33,673 bases of DNA from positions 2,867-36,539 of the forward strand of contig CADEDV010000035.1 in assembly GCA_902826165.1 (NCBI GenBank), given 5' to 3'. The position numbers were made by a program, and so were the translations under genes. The notes beneath the pieces were generated by a model. It was not told the origin of the DNA. It did no database searches and saw only the letters and a program-made list of their open reading frames with translations. Below, in pieces: positions 10,064 through 18,212 of this stretch (position 1 is its first letter; each line of letters opens with the position of its first letter). The stretch is from an uncultured Bacteroidota bacterium. Its GTDB lineage: Bacteria > Bacteroidota > Bacteroidia > Chitinophagales > Chitinophagaceae.

Positions 10064-10696
10064 TTAGAATTTGCCAAACTTCAGTGTTACTGAATAAGAC
10101 ACTGCACTGAGATCTTTATCTTTTAGCCCGGCGGCATCGCTGCCGAATGTGGCCCTGTAAGAAACACCGGGACTGAAACGCATCCATTTAAAAAGATTCA
10201 ATTCCAGTTGCACTCCCGGCTCCGCCACCACGAACCAATTCTCATCCGTAACATCATTATACTGCGGGTCAGTATGCCAGTTATTTCTTTCATATTGTAA
10301 AGTAAACCCGGCACCGCCAAAAGCCTGCAGCACCACATGCAGTGAACGATCCGAACCCAGCACATATTCCGTCATCAACCCAAACTGGCCATACTGGTAA
10401 GTTCTGTTCCTGGCCGGGTTGGTACTGAACTGCACCGGCACTTTGATATTATTCGTGGAAGCAGAGGCCCCAATTCCCAGCAGGAAATGATGATTGATAT
10501 ACCAGCCGCCATAAAAGCCGGACAAATTGGCAAAATCACCGCGGATTTTTGTAAAAGAGTTCGTTAGCGCACCATAGCCGCCCGAGGAACGAAGATGACT
10601 GCTGAATAAAGTATTTACCTTTTTTTCCTGTGCTGTTGCTGCAATGCTCAACAGCAATACCACCATGGTGATGGCCGCCCTTGTTTTTCTTTTCAT
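10064..10696 (-). CDS. Outer-membrane beta-barrel protein, unknown function
   Basis: 210 residues. A signal peptide (1-22, ending IAATAQ) is followed by alternating amphipathic beta strands rich in Gly, Tyr, Phe and Trp (SGFYGGWYINHHFLLGIGAS, YQYGQFGLMTEYVLGS) and ends in a strand closing with LKFGKF, whose terminal Phe is the usual sorting mark for outer-membrane barrels. The length suits an eight-strand barrel of the PorT/OmpA-like type. No close homologue is recognised. It stands alone, convergent with the TMEM175-like gene. Confidence 0.75.
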   Translation of the reverse strand: MKRKTRAAITMVVLLLSIAATAQEKKVNTLFSSHLRSSGGYGALTNSFTKIRGDFANLSGFYGGWYINHHFLLGIGASASTNNIKVPVQFSTNPARNRTYQYGQFGLMTEYVLGSDRSLHVVLQAFGGAGFTLQYERNNWHTDPQYNDVTDENWFVVAEPGVQLELNLFKWMRFSPGVSYRATFGSDAAGLKDKDLSAVSYSVTLKFGKF

Positions 10697-10889
10697 CTGA
10701 TCGGTTGTTTTATTTAACCTATAACAACCAGTTAGCCGAATACCCCTATCCCCTCAATAATTTTTTTTCCAATTAGCAGGCACCGATTCGAAATCAAGTT
10801 ATACACCAATGCCCAGATCAGCATTTTTGTTATCGGGATTCAGTACATTACAAGTAGCGGATTTTCGATATGATATTGCTCAACTAAAA

Positions 10890-11078
10890 ATGAAGTATAT
10901 GAAAAACATGGCCTCTAAAAACCCGAAGCAGAATACACAATTCAATACCAACCGGCATAAACCGGAGAACAAGGACAATCTGGACAGCCGGGAGGGTGAA
11001 GAACAATTGCTGAAAGGGAAAAACAGCACCCATAACAGCAAAGAGCGGAAAAACGGGCAAAGTAAAAAAGGAAAGTAA
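10890..11078 (+). CDS. Small Lys/Asn-rich hydrophilic protein
   Basis: 62 residues from ATG 10890; other in-frame starts exist at 10809, 10899 and 10908. The body is highly charged and low-complexity (KNPKQNTQFNTNRHKPENK, then LDSREGEEQLLKGKNSTHN and KERKNGQSKKGK), with no hydrophobic core or signal peptide. Its composition resembles short intrinsically disordered proteins found in many Sphingobacteriales and Chitinophagaceae, some near stress genes. The function is unknown. It ends 13 bases before the stop of the convergent NIPSNAP gene. The bias is protein-like rather than shadow-like, but there is no homology support. Confidence 0.5.
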   Translation: MKYMKNMASKNPKQNTQFNTNRHKPENKDNLDSREGEEQLLKGKNSTHNSKERKNGQSKKGK

Positions 11079-11091
11079 AACCGATAATGTT

Positions 11092-11877
11092 TTAATAATC
11101 TGAATACGCTGCGGGCCGCAGGAACATAATATCAATATGGGATACATTATTCTTGTATTCAGGTAATGCTGATAATATTTTCCAATCAGGATCACTGCCG
11201 AAGTTTTTCCAATGAGCATCCCGGTCCGCCATATTCTCAAAACTTGTCATGTACATCAGGTTAGGCATCTTGCCTCCGGCAATCACTTCGCTGTAAAAGA
11301 TAGCATTGAAATTTAATTTTTTGAAAATAGCGATCTCTCCTCCTTCATTGAACATCTTTACTTTATTCCGGAATATCTTCTCTGTGGCACTTTCATAACT
11401 GCGTAACTCATATACCCGTTCTTTCTTGTCGGCCTTTAATACAGGGAGTTGTAGTGATGGCGCAAGCGAAAACGCCTTCAGGAGGATCGTTTCCATTCTT
11501 GTATAAGCAGGTGTTGTATGAATAGCATTGAGATAAGCAGCTCCATTCGTTTGATAGTCCTGGTCATTAGCGAGGCGGGCGGGAAGTTTTTCTAATACAT
11601 CCAGGGAGCGTACAGGTATAAGTACATATAATTTCTTTAGTGCAGCAGTATCATTGGCTATCGCTTTAAAAACACCCACTGTTTTGATCTTCAGCTTATG
11701 CATCGCCGGGATAAAGGCTTTCTCCAAATAATCATCCAGCATTTTTTCCTGCTCTGAACTTGTATAATGATACACCGTGAGCTGGTAATAAGTTGAAGTT
11801 GGCTTGCCTGTCTGCGACCAGGATACCAGGAAAAGCACAACAATTACCAATAGAAAGGAAGCGGATATTTTTTTCAT
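11092..11877 (-). CDS. Secreted NIPSNAP-family protein
   Basis: 261 residues from ATG 11877, chosen because the signal peptide (MKKISASFLLVIVVLFLVSW) begins there; the open frame extends 26 codons into the upstream gene. Two ferredoxin-like NIPSNAP half-domains are seen: the first from YQLTVYHYTSSEQEKMLDDY, the second from RVYELRSYESATEKIFRNK to PEYKNNVSHIDIMFLRP, with MYMTSFENMADRDAHWKNF in between. This matches the dimeric alpha-beta barrel family found in exported Bacteroidota and Planctomycete proteins; the biochemical role is not established. It starts 41 bases after the ChbG-like deacetylase stop, so it is probably in the same operon. Confidence 0.85.
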   Translation of the reverse strand: MKKISASFLLVIVVLFLVSWSQTGKPTSTYYQLTVYHYTSSEQEKMLDDYLEKAFIPAMHKLKIKTVGVFKAIANDTAALKKLYVLIPVRSLDVLEKLPARLANDQDYQTNGAAYLNAIHTTPAYTRMETILLKAFSLAPSLQLPVLKADKKERVYELRSYESATEKIFRNKVKMFNEGGEIAIFKKLNFNAIFYSEVIAGGKMPNLMYMTSFENMADRDAHWKNFGSDPDWKILSALPEYKNNVSHIDIMFLRPAAYSDY

Positions 11878-11918
11878 GATGTTCAATATGGTTTTGTCAA
11901 AGATATGTGCAGCATTAT

Positions 11919-12806
11919 TTAATTCGTTCCCGGTCGTTTCAGGGCATCCAGGCATTTCTCTTCTGTCAGCATGCGGTAATTAACTAACCTGAATGTAGCC
12001 GCATTAATGAGTTGTTGAAAAGACGGGGCAAGCAATGCATCCAATTCTGCCTGGCGGTGTTTGCTCATGTCCCTTGGTCCGGAAGGATTGAGGTCTTCCA
12101 TGGCATTCATTTCGGGAGAATCCAAACCAATATGCACTACAAATAATTTTGTTCCGCCCGGTTGCAGTGCTTTAACCTTTGCAATCAGCGTATCCAGTTT
12201 GTCCGCAGCTGGTGCAGCATATCCTCCTTCCACGTCCACTTCCCCATAATATCTTGAGATAGCCAGCTTATATTCCTTCGCCAGTTTTTCAACGATAGCT
12301 CTTGTTTCAGCGGTCTGCACAGCCGCACCCATATGATAATCGAGGTAATCGATTTTTAATCCTGCCCGTAACGCTTTTTCGATCTGTGCCCGGAGTTCTG
12401 TTTCTATCTCGGCCAGCTTTGGATTATTGCCAAAAAGTTTACTGCGGGAAGGGAAAAAATTACCCAGTGAATCAACCAAGGTAGGCACTTGCGAAACTCC
12501 CGACACAGGCCCCCAGCGATATTGCTTCCATTCGGAATTGAGCGTAAGATGAATACCAATGGATACGTTGGTATATTTTTTCAACAGCTCCGCCGCTTCC
12601 GTAAACCAGGGACAGGGTACCATTACCGACATTGAAACAGGCATTCCTGTTTCTAAGACTGTTTTAGCTGCTTGATTCACCGAATGACACATCCCGATAT
12701 CATCCAGGCGGAAGAGTAAAGGAATTTTATCCCCCGGATATTGTTGCTGTGCCGCCAGCGGAAAAAAAGAAGATAAAAAAACAGAAACAGTAATTAGAAA
12801 TCTCAT
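11919..12806 (-). CDS. Exported ChbG/YdjC-like carbohydrate deacetylase
   Basis: 295 residues with a signal peptide (1-20, ending PLAAQ). Metal and catalytic elements of the YdjC/ChbG (HpnK) family are present: D35-D36 in FRLDDIGMC, H86 in GIHLTLNSEW, H158 in DYHMG, and a late VVHIGLDSPEM. E. coli ChbG removes an acetyl group from chitobiose derivatives; the exported location here suggests action on a periplasmic or surface oligosaccharide. The substrate is an inference. It lies between the SDR gene (56-base gap) and the NIPSNAP gene (41-base gap). Confidence 0.85.
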   Translation of the reverse strand: MRFLITVSVFLSSFFPLAAQQQYPGDKIPLLFRLDDIGMCHSVNQAAKTVLETGMPVSMSVMVPCPWFTEAAELLKKYTNVSIGIHLTLNSEWKQYRWGPVSGVSQVPTLVDSLGNFFPSRSKLFGNNPKLAEIETELRAQIEKALRAGLKIDYLDYHMGAAVQTAETRAIVEKLAKEYKLAISRYYGEVDVEGGYAAPAADKLDTLIAKVKALQPGGTKLFVVHIGLDSPEMNAMEDLNPSGPRDMSKHRQAELDALLAPSFQQLINAATFRLVNYRMLTEEKCLDALKRPGTN

Positions 12807-12862
12807 GGTACCTGTGATTTAGTGAATGTGCAAATGCAGGCAGGGCGAACTGGTGTCCTGTA

Positions 12863-13579
12863 TTATTTGCCTGGTATCGTTGGCCTCACTTCAATTTTAC
12901 TGGGCAGGGTCCGTGGATTCATTTGTAAAAGATCGGCCACCATCTGCCCGATATCTTCCGGCTGTATCTTCCAGGCATCGGTAGCGGCAGGAACATGATT
13001 ATTAAAATAGGTGGCAACTGAACCCGGCATGATCGTGGTGACTTTTATTCCATACTTCCTTAAGTCAAGCATGATGGCTTGTGAAAAACCAACCAAACCA
13101 AACTTACTGGCATTATACGCTGAACCATTTTCAAAGAAATTTGTACCTGCAAGACTTGCAATAGTAATGATATAGCCTTTGGATTGTTTCAACGCTTCAA
13201 GGCTGGCTTTTACACTATTGAAAACACCGGTGAGATTGGTATCAATAGTATCTTTCCATTCCTGCTCCGTTATATTTTCTATCGATGCAAAATGCCCCAC
13301 TCCCGCATTGGCTACCAGTACATCCAGTTGCCCGAAATGAGCAATGGTGGCCCCGATGGCTTTTGTTTCAGCAGCCAGGGAACTCACTTCCGATTCAAGG
13401 GCTAATAGTTTAGAGGGATCAGCATTCAAAGAAGCTGCTGCTTTTTGTGCTGCTTCCAGGGTCCTGCTGGTAATAGCCACTTTCATCCCCTTATCCAGTA
13501 ATGTTTGGGCGATTCCATACCCGATTCCTTTACTTCCGCCGGTGATATAGGCAACTTTGCCTGTAAGATCATTATTCAT
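12863..13579 (-). CDS. Short-chain dehydrogenase/reductase (classical SDR)
   Basis: 238 residues, the normal length for a classical SDR. The dinucleotide-binding motif is TGGSKGIG (13-20), the structural motif NAG is at 91-93, and the catalytic set is S142, Y155 and K159 (YNASK). R39 after strand 2 (TSRT) suggests NADP(H) preference. The substrate cannot be read from the sequence. It is probably the first gene of a three-gene minus-strand operon with the deacetylase and NIPSNAP genes. Its start at ATG 13579 is clear from the Rossmann fold beginning at residue 6. Confidence 0.92.
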   Translation of the reverse strand: MNNDLTGKVAYITGGSKGIGYGIAQTLLDKGMKVAITSRTLEAAQKAAASLNADPSKLLALESEVSSLAAETKAIGATIAHFGQLDVLVANAGVGHFASIENITEQEWKDTIDTNLTGVFNSVKASLEALKQSKGYIITIASLAGTNFFENGSAYNASKFGLVGFSQAIMLDLRKYGIKVTTIMPGSVATYFNNHVPAATDAWKIQPEDIGQMVADLLQMNPRTLPSKIEVRPTIPGK

Positions 13580-13694
13580 TTGATATTATTTTTATACGAT
13601 GTGTTCAACAGGTTGGGACATCAAAGTAAATCAATTATAAGAATCCGGATCGAATTAGTTGCCCGTTACGAACAAACTGTAAACCCCTTTGTTT

Positions 13695-13740
13695 AAACCA
13701 GCTTAGAAAAACTGTTTTCTAAGCTGGTTTCTTTATTTTT
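13695..13740 (+). terminator. Strong hairpin plus T-tract in a divergent intergenic region
   Basis: A perfect 16-bp stem (13695-13710 AAACCAGCTTAGAAAA pairing with 13715-13730) has a tetraloop ACTG and is followed by CTTTATTTTT. This is a textbook factor-independent terminator in the plus direction. No plus-strand gene precedes it: the SDR gene runs away to the left and the sugar dehydrogenase starts at 13766. It may end a short RNA or act on the leader of the dehydrogenase gene. Confidence 0.75.
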
Positions 13741-13765
13741 ATAGTTCATCTTTCAAAATAAAAAT

Positions 13766-15004
13766 ATGCAGGTAAAATATAGTCTTTGTCTGTCAGTGCT
13801 GGCTGTATTAATGTATACAACCGGGTGCGCCAATAATTCCGGTTCATCCAATACTGTTGATTTTGGAGACACCACTAAATTGCCACCTGTTGAAACAAAG
13901 GCTGCCAACAGTAATTATAAACCTGCTTTTGCAGGCCAGACCCGGATCACAGGCGTGAAAACCACTACTCCATATAAAACAGATAAGTTAGCAGAGAAAA
14001 TTGGAAAGCCCTGGGCCATTGTTCCCATGCCGGATGGACGCCTGCTTATTACTGATAAGACCGGCTTTATGCAGATCTATGATGCCAATGGAGTATTGGT
14101 AAAAAAAATTACCGGCTTCCCAGCCGTTGATGACCGTTCCCAGGGAGGGATGCTGGATGTAGCTTTTGATCCTGACTTTTCAAAAAACAAAACGATCTAT
14201 TGGTCTTTCTCTGAAAAAAATGGTTCCGGTAACCTGACAGCCGTCGCCAAAGGGCAGTTGAATGAATCAGCCGGTAAAATCGATAATCCTGTAGTTATCT
14301 TCCGGGCTACCCCAGCACTGGACAGTAAACTGCATTATGGCTCCCGTTTACTTTTTAATAAAGAAGGATATCTCTTTGTTAGTACAGGTGAAAGATCTAT
14401 TCTGGAAGGCCGGGCACAGGCACAACTATTATCTTCCGGCCTTGGCAAGATCTTTAAGATCACCAAAGAAGGCAAACCAGCCCCGGGTAACCCTTTCGGC
14501 AAACAAAAAGGTGCCATGCCTGAAATATATGCTTATGGATTTCGCAACCCGCAAAGCCTGGATATCCATCCGGTGACTGGCGAGTTATGGGAAGCTGAAT
14601 TTGGTCCCCGTGGTGGCGATGAACTGAATATTGTAAAGCCAGGAAAAAATTATGGTTGGCCGGTCATTACTTATGGTATTGAATACAGTGGCCCGGCTGT
14701 CGGTGACGGCATTCAGCAAAAAGCAGGTATGGAACAACCCGTCTATTACTGGGACCCTGTACTCTCCCCAGGCGGTATGACTTTTTATACAGGCACCACA
14801 ATCCCGGAATGGAAAAATAATTTATTCATCAGCGGACTCAGCAGTACACATATTGCCCGGCTCGTGATTGTTAATAATAAAGTAGTGGGAGAAGAAAGAT
14901 TGCTGGCTGATAAAAGGGAAAGGTTTCGGGATGTAGCTTACCTGAACGGGATGCTTTATACGGTAACAGACAGCGGTATACTTTTCCGGATCAGTAAAAA
15001 ATAG
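13766..15004 (+). CDS. Lipoprotein PQQ-dependent aldose/sorbosone dehydrogenase (GSDH family)
   Basis: 412 residues. The N-terminus is a lipoprotein signal with lipobox YTTGC (C21) followed by Asn/Ser, so it is membrane-anchored. The six-bladed propeller of the soluble glucose dehydrogenase family covers 70-412: KPWAIVPMPDGRLLITD, the general-base candidate H190 (LHYGSR), STGER near 206-210, FRNPQSLDIHP (259-269), GPRGGDELN (280-288) and a final VTDSGILFRI. Family members oxidise aldose sugars using PQQ and pass electrons to the respiratory chain. No PQQ synthesis genes are in the window, so cofactor may be imported. A terminator-like hairpin sits just upstream. Confidence 0.88.
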   Translation: MQVKYSLCLSVLAVLMYTTGCANNSGSSNTVDFGDTTKLPPVETKAANSNYKPAFAGQTRITGVKTTTPYKTDKLAEKIGKPWAIVPMPDGRLLITDKTGFMQIYDANGVLVKKITGFPAVDDRSQGGMLDVAFDPDFSKNKTIYWSFSEKNGSGNLTAVAKGQLNESAGKIDNPVVIFRATPALDSKLHYGSRLLFNKEGYLFVSTGERSILEGRAQAQLLSSGLGKIFKITKEGKPAPGNPFGKQKGAMPEIYAYGFRNPQSLDIHPVTGELWEAEFGPRGGDELNIVKPGKNYGWPVITYGIEYSGPAVGDGIQQKAGMEQPVYYWDPVLSPGGMTFYTGTTIPEWKNNLFISGLSSTHIARLVIVNNKVVGEERLLADKRERFRDVAYLNGMLYTVTDSGILFRISKK

Positions 15005-15042
15005 CTGTGATATGGTGGTTGGTAAATAAGTATCGTTCTGCA

Positions 15043-15468
15043 TCAGAACAACTGTAAGCCGTAATAACCAATAATAGTAAATAACAGGCAGCGGGTTACT
15101 ACTCCCAGGCAGCACCAGACCAGCATTTTTTTGAGATTAACATTCAGCCCGGTTCCCACAGCAATACTGATCGGCGCACCGACAGTTATTGTACCTGCAA
15201 AGCCAAGGCCTGCTACTCCATATTTGTTCCATATCCTTGCCAGTACCGGGTGTTTTTTAGTTTCTTCTGCCGCCGGTGTTTTCTTTTTGTGAAAAAATGC
15301 CCGGATACGGTCTCCAAAAAATGTTGCTGCAAACACACCGGCCAGCCCGCCGGTAACAGTCGTAAAAAAAATGGTCCAGGGAGATAAATTAAATGCAAAT
15401 CCAGCAGGAATGGCAGCATAAATTTCAAAAGTGGCCAGGCCTGCAACAGTAAGTATTTTCAAAAACAT
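15043..15468 (-). CDS. Small multidrug-export (Sm_multidrug_ex, PF06695) membrane protein
   Basis: 141 residues with about four hydrophobic helices. The first carries the family-like signature FEIYAAIPAGFAFNL; the basic cytosolic loop (FHKKKTPAAEETKKHP) is followed by a Gly-rich helix (GVAGLGFAGTITVGAPISI) and a C-terminal helix. The family name derives from a reported export phenotype, but the transport activity of most members is untested. The gene is convergent with the sugar dehydrogenase; the 38-base gap holds no strong terminator. Confidence 0.75.
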   Translation of the reverse strand: MFLKILTVAGLATFEIYAAIPAGFAFNLSPWTIFFTTVTGGLAGVFAATFFGDRIRAFFHKKKTPAAEETKKHPVLARIWNKYGVAGLGFAGTITVGAPISIAVGTGLNVNLKKMLVWCCLGVVTRCLLFTIIGYYGLQLF

Positions 15469-15619
15469 AAATAAACCAATGATTGACGATATGAACGGCC
15501 GAAATTAACTGAAAGAGACCGGTCACACATCAATTTCCTGTTAATTAAACCACAACAATATGGTCAAAGAATCCTTCTGTTATCAGAAAAGCGGTATTAC
15601 TTAGTCAAGATGAGTTATC

Positions 15620-16354
15620 CTATTTATTTTCAGTGATTGCATTGAAAGAATTGAGGAATGTATTCAGGAAATCTTCTTTACCGGCTGGATCTTTTATTTT
15701 TTTCTGCATTGACTGCTTTTCTTCGTTTGTCAATAAAGCCATCGCATTAAATAGCAGGCCGGTGATCTCGGTGAATGCATAATGCACTTTCTTCATCGCT
15801 TTTTTATCCAGTTTCCGGTGCAATCGTTTACCAGGCTTTTCCTGCAACATATTCTGAACATACAATTTCAACAGGTCCTGCATTTTCGTTAGCTCAGGTT
15901 GTAATTTTTTCAACACAGAATCTTTCATTGCATTGATCTTCTCCAGCCTGGGATTTTTGGAAACAGCAGCAGGTGCCGGCTGTTTCCATTTTTGTACGGT
16001 ATCCGGGATATGAAGTTGAACAGATGAATAGAAACGGCGGTTGCGGATATTGCTATCGTTAGCAGCCAGTTCTACTCTATCCCAACTACCCCTGGTGTAT
16101 TTGTAAGAATAATTAACCCCTTCAAAAACAGGAATAATAATACTATAATGATCATCGCTGATCTTCTTCATCCGGTATAAGGAATCTCCCGCCTGCCAGT
16201 TATTGAAAGAGCCGGCTACATACACCGCTTTTGTGATTGTATCGGGTAAGGGAACTTTCACCGTGAGCTGCACAGCTGCTACTTGTGAAAAACTGATGTG
16301 AAAAGAAAATAAACCGGCGGTACAAACAATACCAGCATAAATAATTGATCTCAT
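15620..16354 (-). CDS. Secreted protein with an N-terminal starch-binding-like (CBM20/CBM48-type) domain
   Basis: 244 residues from ATG 16354; the upstream extension of the frame lacks signal-peptide character and would include the promoter. A signal peptide (1-24, ending ISFSQ) precedes an immunoglobulin-like fold with the glycan-binding pattern VYVAGSFNNWQAGD (W53), FEGVNYSYKYTRGSWDRVE and NDSNIRNRRF, typical of CBM20/AMPK-CBM domains. After a Pro/Ala linker near 123, residues 135-244 are a charged helical domain of unknown type. There is no catalytic domain, so it probably binds glycan or glycoprotein at the cell surface. A -7 box lies at 16372-16379. Confidence 0.75.
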   Translation of the reverse strand: MRSIIYAGIVCTAGLFSFHISFSQVAAVQLTVKVPLPDTITKAVYVAGSFNNWQAGDSLYRMKKISDDHYSIIIPVFEGVNYSYKYTRGSWDRVELAANDSNIRNRRFYSSVQLHIPDTVQKWKQPAPAAVSKNPRLEKINAMKDSVLKKLQPELTKMQDLLKLYVQNMLQEKPGKRLHRKLDKKAMKKVHYAFTEITGLLFNAMALLTNEEKQSMQKKIKDPAGKEDFLNTFLNSFNAITENK

Positions 16355-16371
16355 AACGATGGATTTGCCGT

Positions 16372-16379
16372 CAAAAATA
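16372..16379 (-). promoter_or_regulatory. -7 promoter element for the starch-binding-like protein
   Basis: The minus strand reads TATTTTTG, an exact TAnnTTTG match 17 bases upstream of the ATG at 16354. It supports that start over the upstream in-frame codon. No exact TTG is present at the -33 distance. Confidence 0.45.
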
Positions 16380-16447
16380 GAACAGCAGAATCCGCTGAAC
16401 ACTGATTTGTATCAGGCGAAATGCTGTACCGCCGGTTATATTGCCGC

Positions 16448-17230
16448 TTATTTCTCTGCCACAAAAAGCAGGAAACTATTTTCCAGGTGATACAATTCTT
16501 CCGTGTGATGATAAGACTGCAGTGCTTTGGCAATGGTTTGCTGCACCTGTTTTTCACTCACATGATTCAGTGCTGCGGCTGCGGGCCCTGTACCCATAAA
16601 ACTTTTGATACCATCAGTAAGTGTATAATAAATGAATGGGCAACTGATAGTGGCTTTATGCACCAGTTTCAGGGACAGTGATTGCAGTATCTGCTCAATC
16701 TTTCCTTCTTCTGATAAGGCAAAAGGCCCCGGTGTACCAGCAGGTGGAGGAGGTAATAAAGACCCGATCGCTTTCAGAATATTCGTGGCATCGCTTTTCT
16801 CCGGTTTATCCCAGATCGCAATCACCAATTTGCCCCCCTCTTTTAATACCCGTTTTGCTTCAGCCAGGGCATTGGTAAAATTGCCGGCATACTGGAATGA
16901 ATTAAACCCGGTCACGATAGTGAAACTGTCTGACGCAAAGGGTAAAGATTCCAGGTCTTCTTCCAGGAAATTATTACCGGGGTTTCTTTCACGGGCCACT
17001 TCCAGCAAGCCCGGTGCCGCATCCACGCCTATAACATCGGCACCGTTTGAAATAGCCATGTGACTGAATAAACCCGAACCACATCCGGCATCCAGTAATA
17101 AACTGTCGTCATCCGGCTGTAGTTTTCGCATCACTTCCTTGTAGATCGGGATAAAAAAAGGTTCAAAATAGGTTGACCAGTATTGCGGAGCCACACTCCA
17201 CAATTTTCCCTGTGCTTCTTTTGTACTCAT
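16448..17230 (-). CDS. Class I SAM-dependent methyltransferase
   Basis: 260 residues with a Rossmann-like methyltransferase domain in the first 150. Motif I is LLLDAGCGSGLFS (45-57), the acidic residue after strand 2 is D70 in VIGVDAAPG, and the DLESLPFASDSFTIV block (motif II/III, near 92-106) matches Methyltransf_11/25. The C-terminal 100 residues are family-specific, with a Pro-rich LLPPPPAGTPGPF loop. The substrate is unknown; similar enzymes act on small metabolites or lipids. It is followed by the starch-binding-like gene and lies downstream of the AraC regulator with a gap of 100 bases. It has its own -7 box. Confidence 0.88.
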   Translation of the reverse strand: MSTKEAQGKLWSVAPQYWSTYFEPFFIPIYKEVMRKLQPDDDSLLLDAGCGSGLFSHMAISNGADVIGVDAAPGLLEVARERNPGNNFLEEDLESLPFASDSFTIVTGFNSFQYAGNFTNALAEAKRVLKEGGKLVIAIWDKPEKSDATNILKAIGSLLPPPPAGTPGPFALSEEGKIEQILQSLSLKLVHKATISCPFIYYTLTDGIKSFMGTGPAAAALNHVSEKQVQQTIAKALQSYHHTEELYHLENSFLLFVAEK

Positions 17231-17267
17231 TTTAAAATGTTTAATGGTTGATGATTTAATAACGGCA

Positions 17268-17275
17268 CAAATGTA
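17268..17275 (-). promoter_or_regulatory. -7 promoter element for the methyltransferase gene
   Basis: The minus strand reads TACATTTG, an exact TAnnTTTG match about 37 bases upstream of the ATG at 17230. This suggests the methyltransferase is transcribed separately from the AraC-type regulator gene. No matching -33 TTG was found. Confidence 0.45.
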
Positions 17276-17330
17276 TTGGCCAGCAAACAGACAGGTATTA
17301 CCGGGAAGTCCAGATATCTTACTTAAAAGT

Positions 17331-18212
17331 TCATACAGGAGTCTGTGCCTGCTTTATCGCTGTGGGAGGAATACCAAACCGCTCCTTGAATGAACGGCTG
17401 AAGTGGGAAGGATTTTCAAAGCCGCTTTCAAAGGCAGCTTCGCTAACATTTTTATCCTGGCTGCTCAGTAAATGCATGGCATGCTGCAACCGTTTTTCCA
17501 GCAACCATTTACCCGGCGTGCTGTTGAATTGTTTCTGGAAATCCCGTTTAAAAGCCGATAAGCTGCGGTTACTCAGCTCTGCATACTGCTCCATTTTCAG
17601 GTTAAAGGAATAATTATCCTCCATGATCCTTTGCAGGGATACCGAACGGGGTTCCCGGAGCAGTGAACAGAAATAGGACAGCAATTCTGCATTACCGGGA
17701 TTATCTGCAATGGTTAAGATCAGCTCTTTGAATTTTAATTCTAACAGCGACTGATCAGGTTCTTTCGTATCCCTGAAATAAGAGAACATGGAAACAAAAA
17801 AATTATTCAGTGTTTCACTGCTCTTTAGCAACATAACCGGGGAAAATTTCCGCCCGGGGCTGTTCAGCGGCTTTGCTTTGGATTGTAATGTCTCACATAA
17901 AAATTCATCCGGTATAAAAAACAGCAACAGGCAAAATCCGGTATCAAAAAACTGTTCAACAATATTGGCTCCTTTTCTTACGAATACACAATCCCCTTTT
18001 TTTAGTTCATAAGAACCATGTGCAGTGTGCCAGACCTTTCTTCCATCCATAACATAAAAAATATAATTATGCTGGCTCCAGAGATCAGAAAACCGGTTCA
18101 ACATCAGCCGGGCTTCCAGCGGGCAATAAAAGGCAGTAATAAGCGAATCACCGCAATTGAACTGGCGGCTGTAATCCGGGTACTCTAATACTTTTGCCTG
18201 AAAATTAACCAT
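17331..18212 (-). CDS. AraC-family transcriptional regulator
   Basis: 293 residues from ATG 18212, where an ordinary AraC N-terminus begins; the open frame runs 49 codons further upstream without domain character. Residues 1-150 form a cupin-like ligand-binding domain (YIFYVMDGRKVWHT, YELKKGDCVFVRKG). The C-terminal 100 residues are a double helix-turn-helix: MEQYAELSNRSLSAFKRDF, then VSEAAFESGFENPSHFSRSF followed by KERFGIPPTA, the classic AraC signature. It precedes the methyltransferase on the same strand and is divergent from the GH1 gene, which makes either a candidate target. Confidence 0.9.
   Translation of the reverse strand: MVNFQAKVLEYPDYSRQFNCGDSLITAFYCPLEARLMLNRFSDLWSQHNYIFYVMDGRKVWHTAHGSYELKKGDCVFVRKGANIVEQFFDTGFCLLLFFIPDEFLCETLQSKAKPLNSPGRKFSPVMLLKSSETLNNFFVSMFSYFRDTKEPDQSLLELKFKELILTIADNPGNAELLSYFCSLLREPRSVSLQRIMEDNYSFNLKMEQYAELSNRSLSAFKRDFQKQFNSTPGKWLLEKRLQHAMHLLSSQDKNVSEAAFESGFENPSHFSRSFKERFGIPPTAIKQAQTPV

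Noticed and set aside
13505..13696. Plus-strand ORF of 63 codons ending at the terminator-like hairpin at 13695.
   Set aside because: Most of it is antisense to the SDR N-terminus and the peptide shows no coding bias; the hairpin is better explained by an RNA or leader element.
15035..15049. GTTCTG-CAT-CAGAAC hairpin as terminator between convergent genes.
   Set aside because: Only six base pairs, no T-tract, and it overlaps the stop codon of the minus-strand gene.
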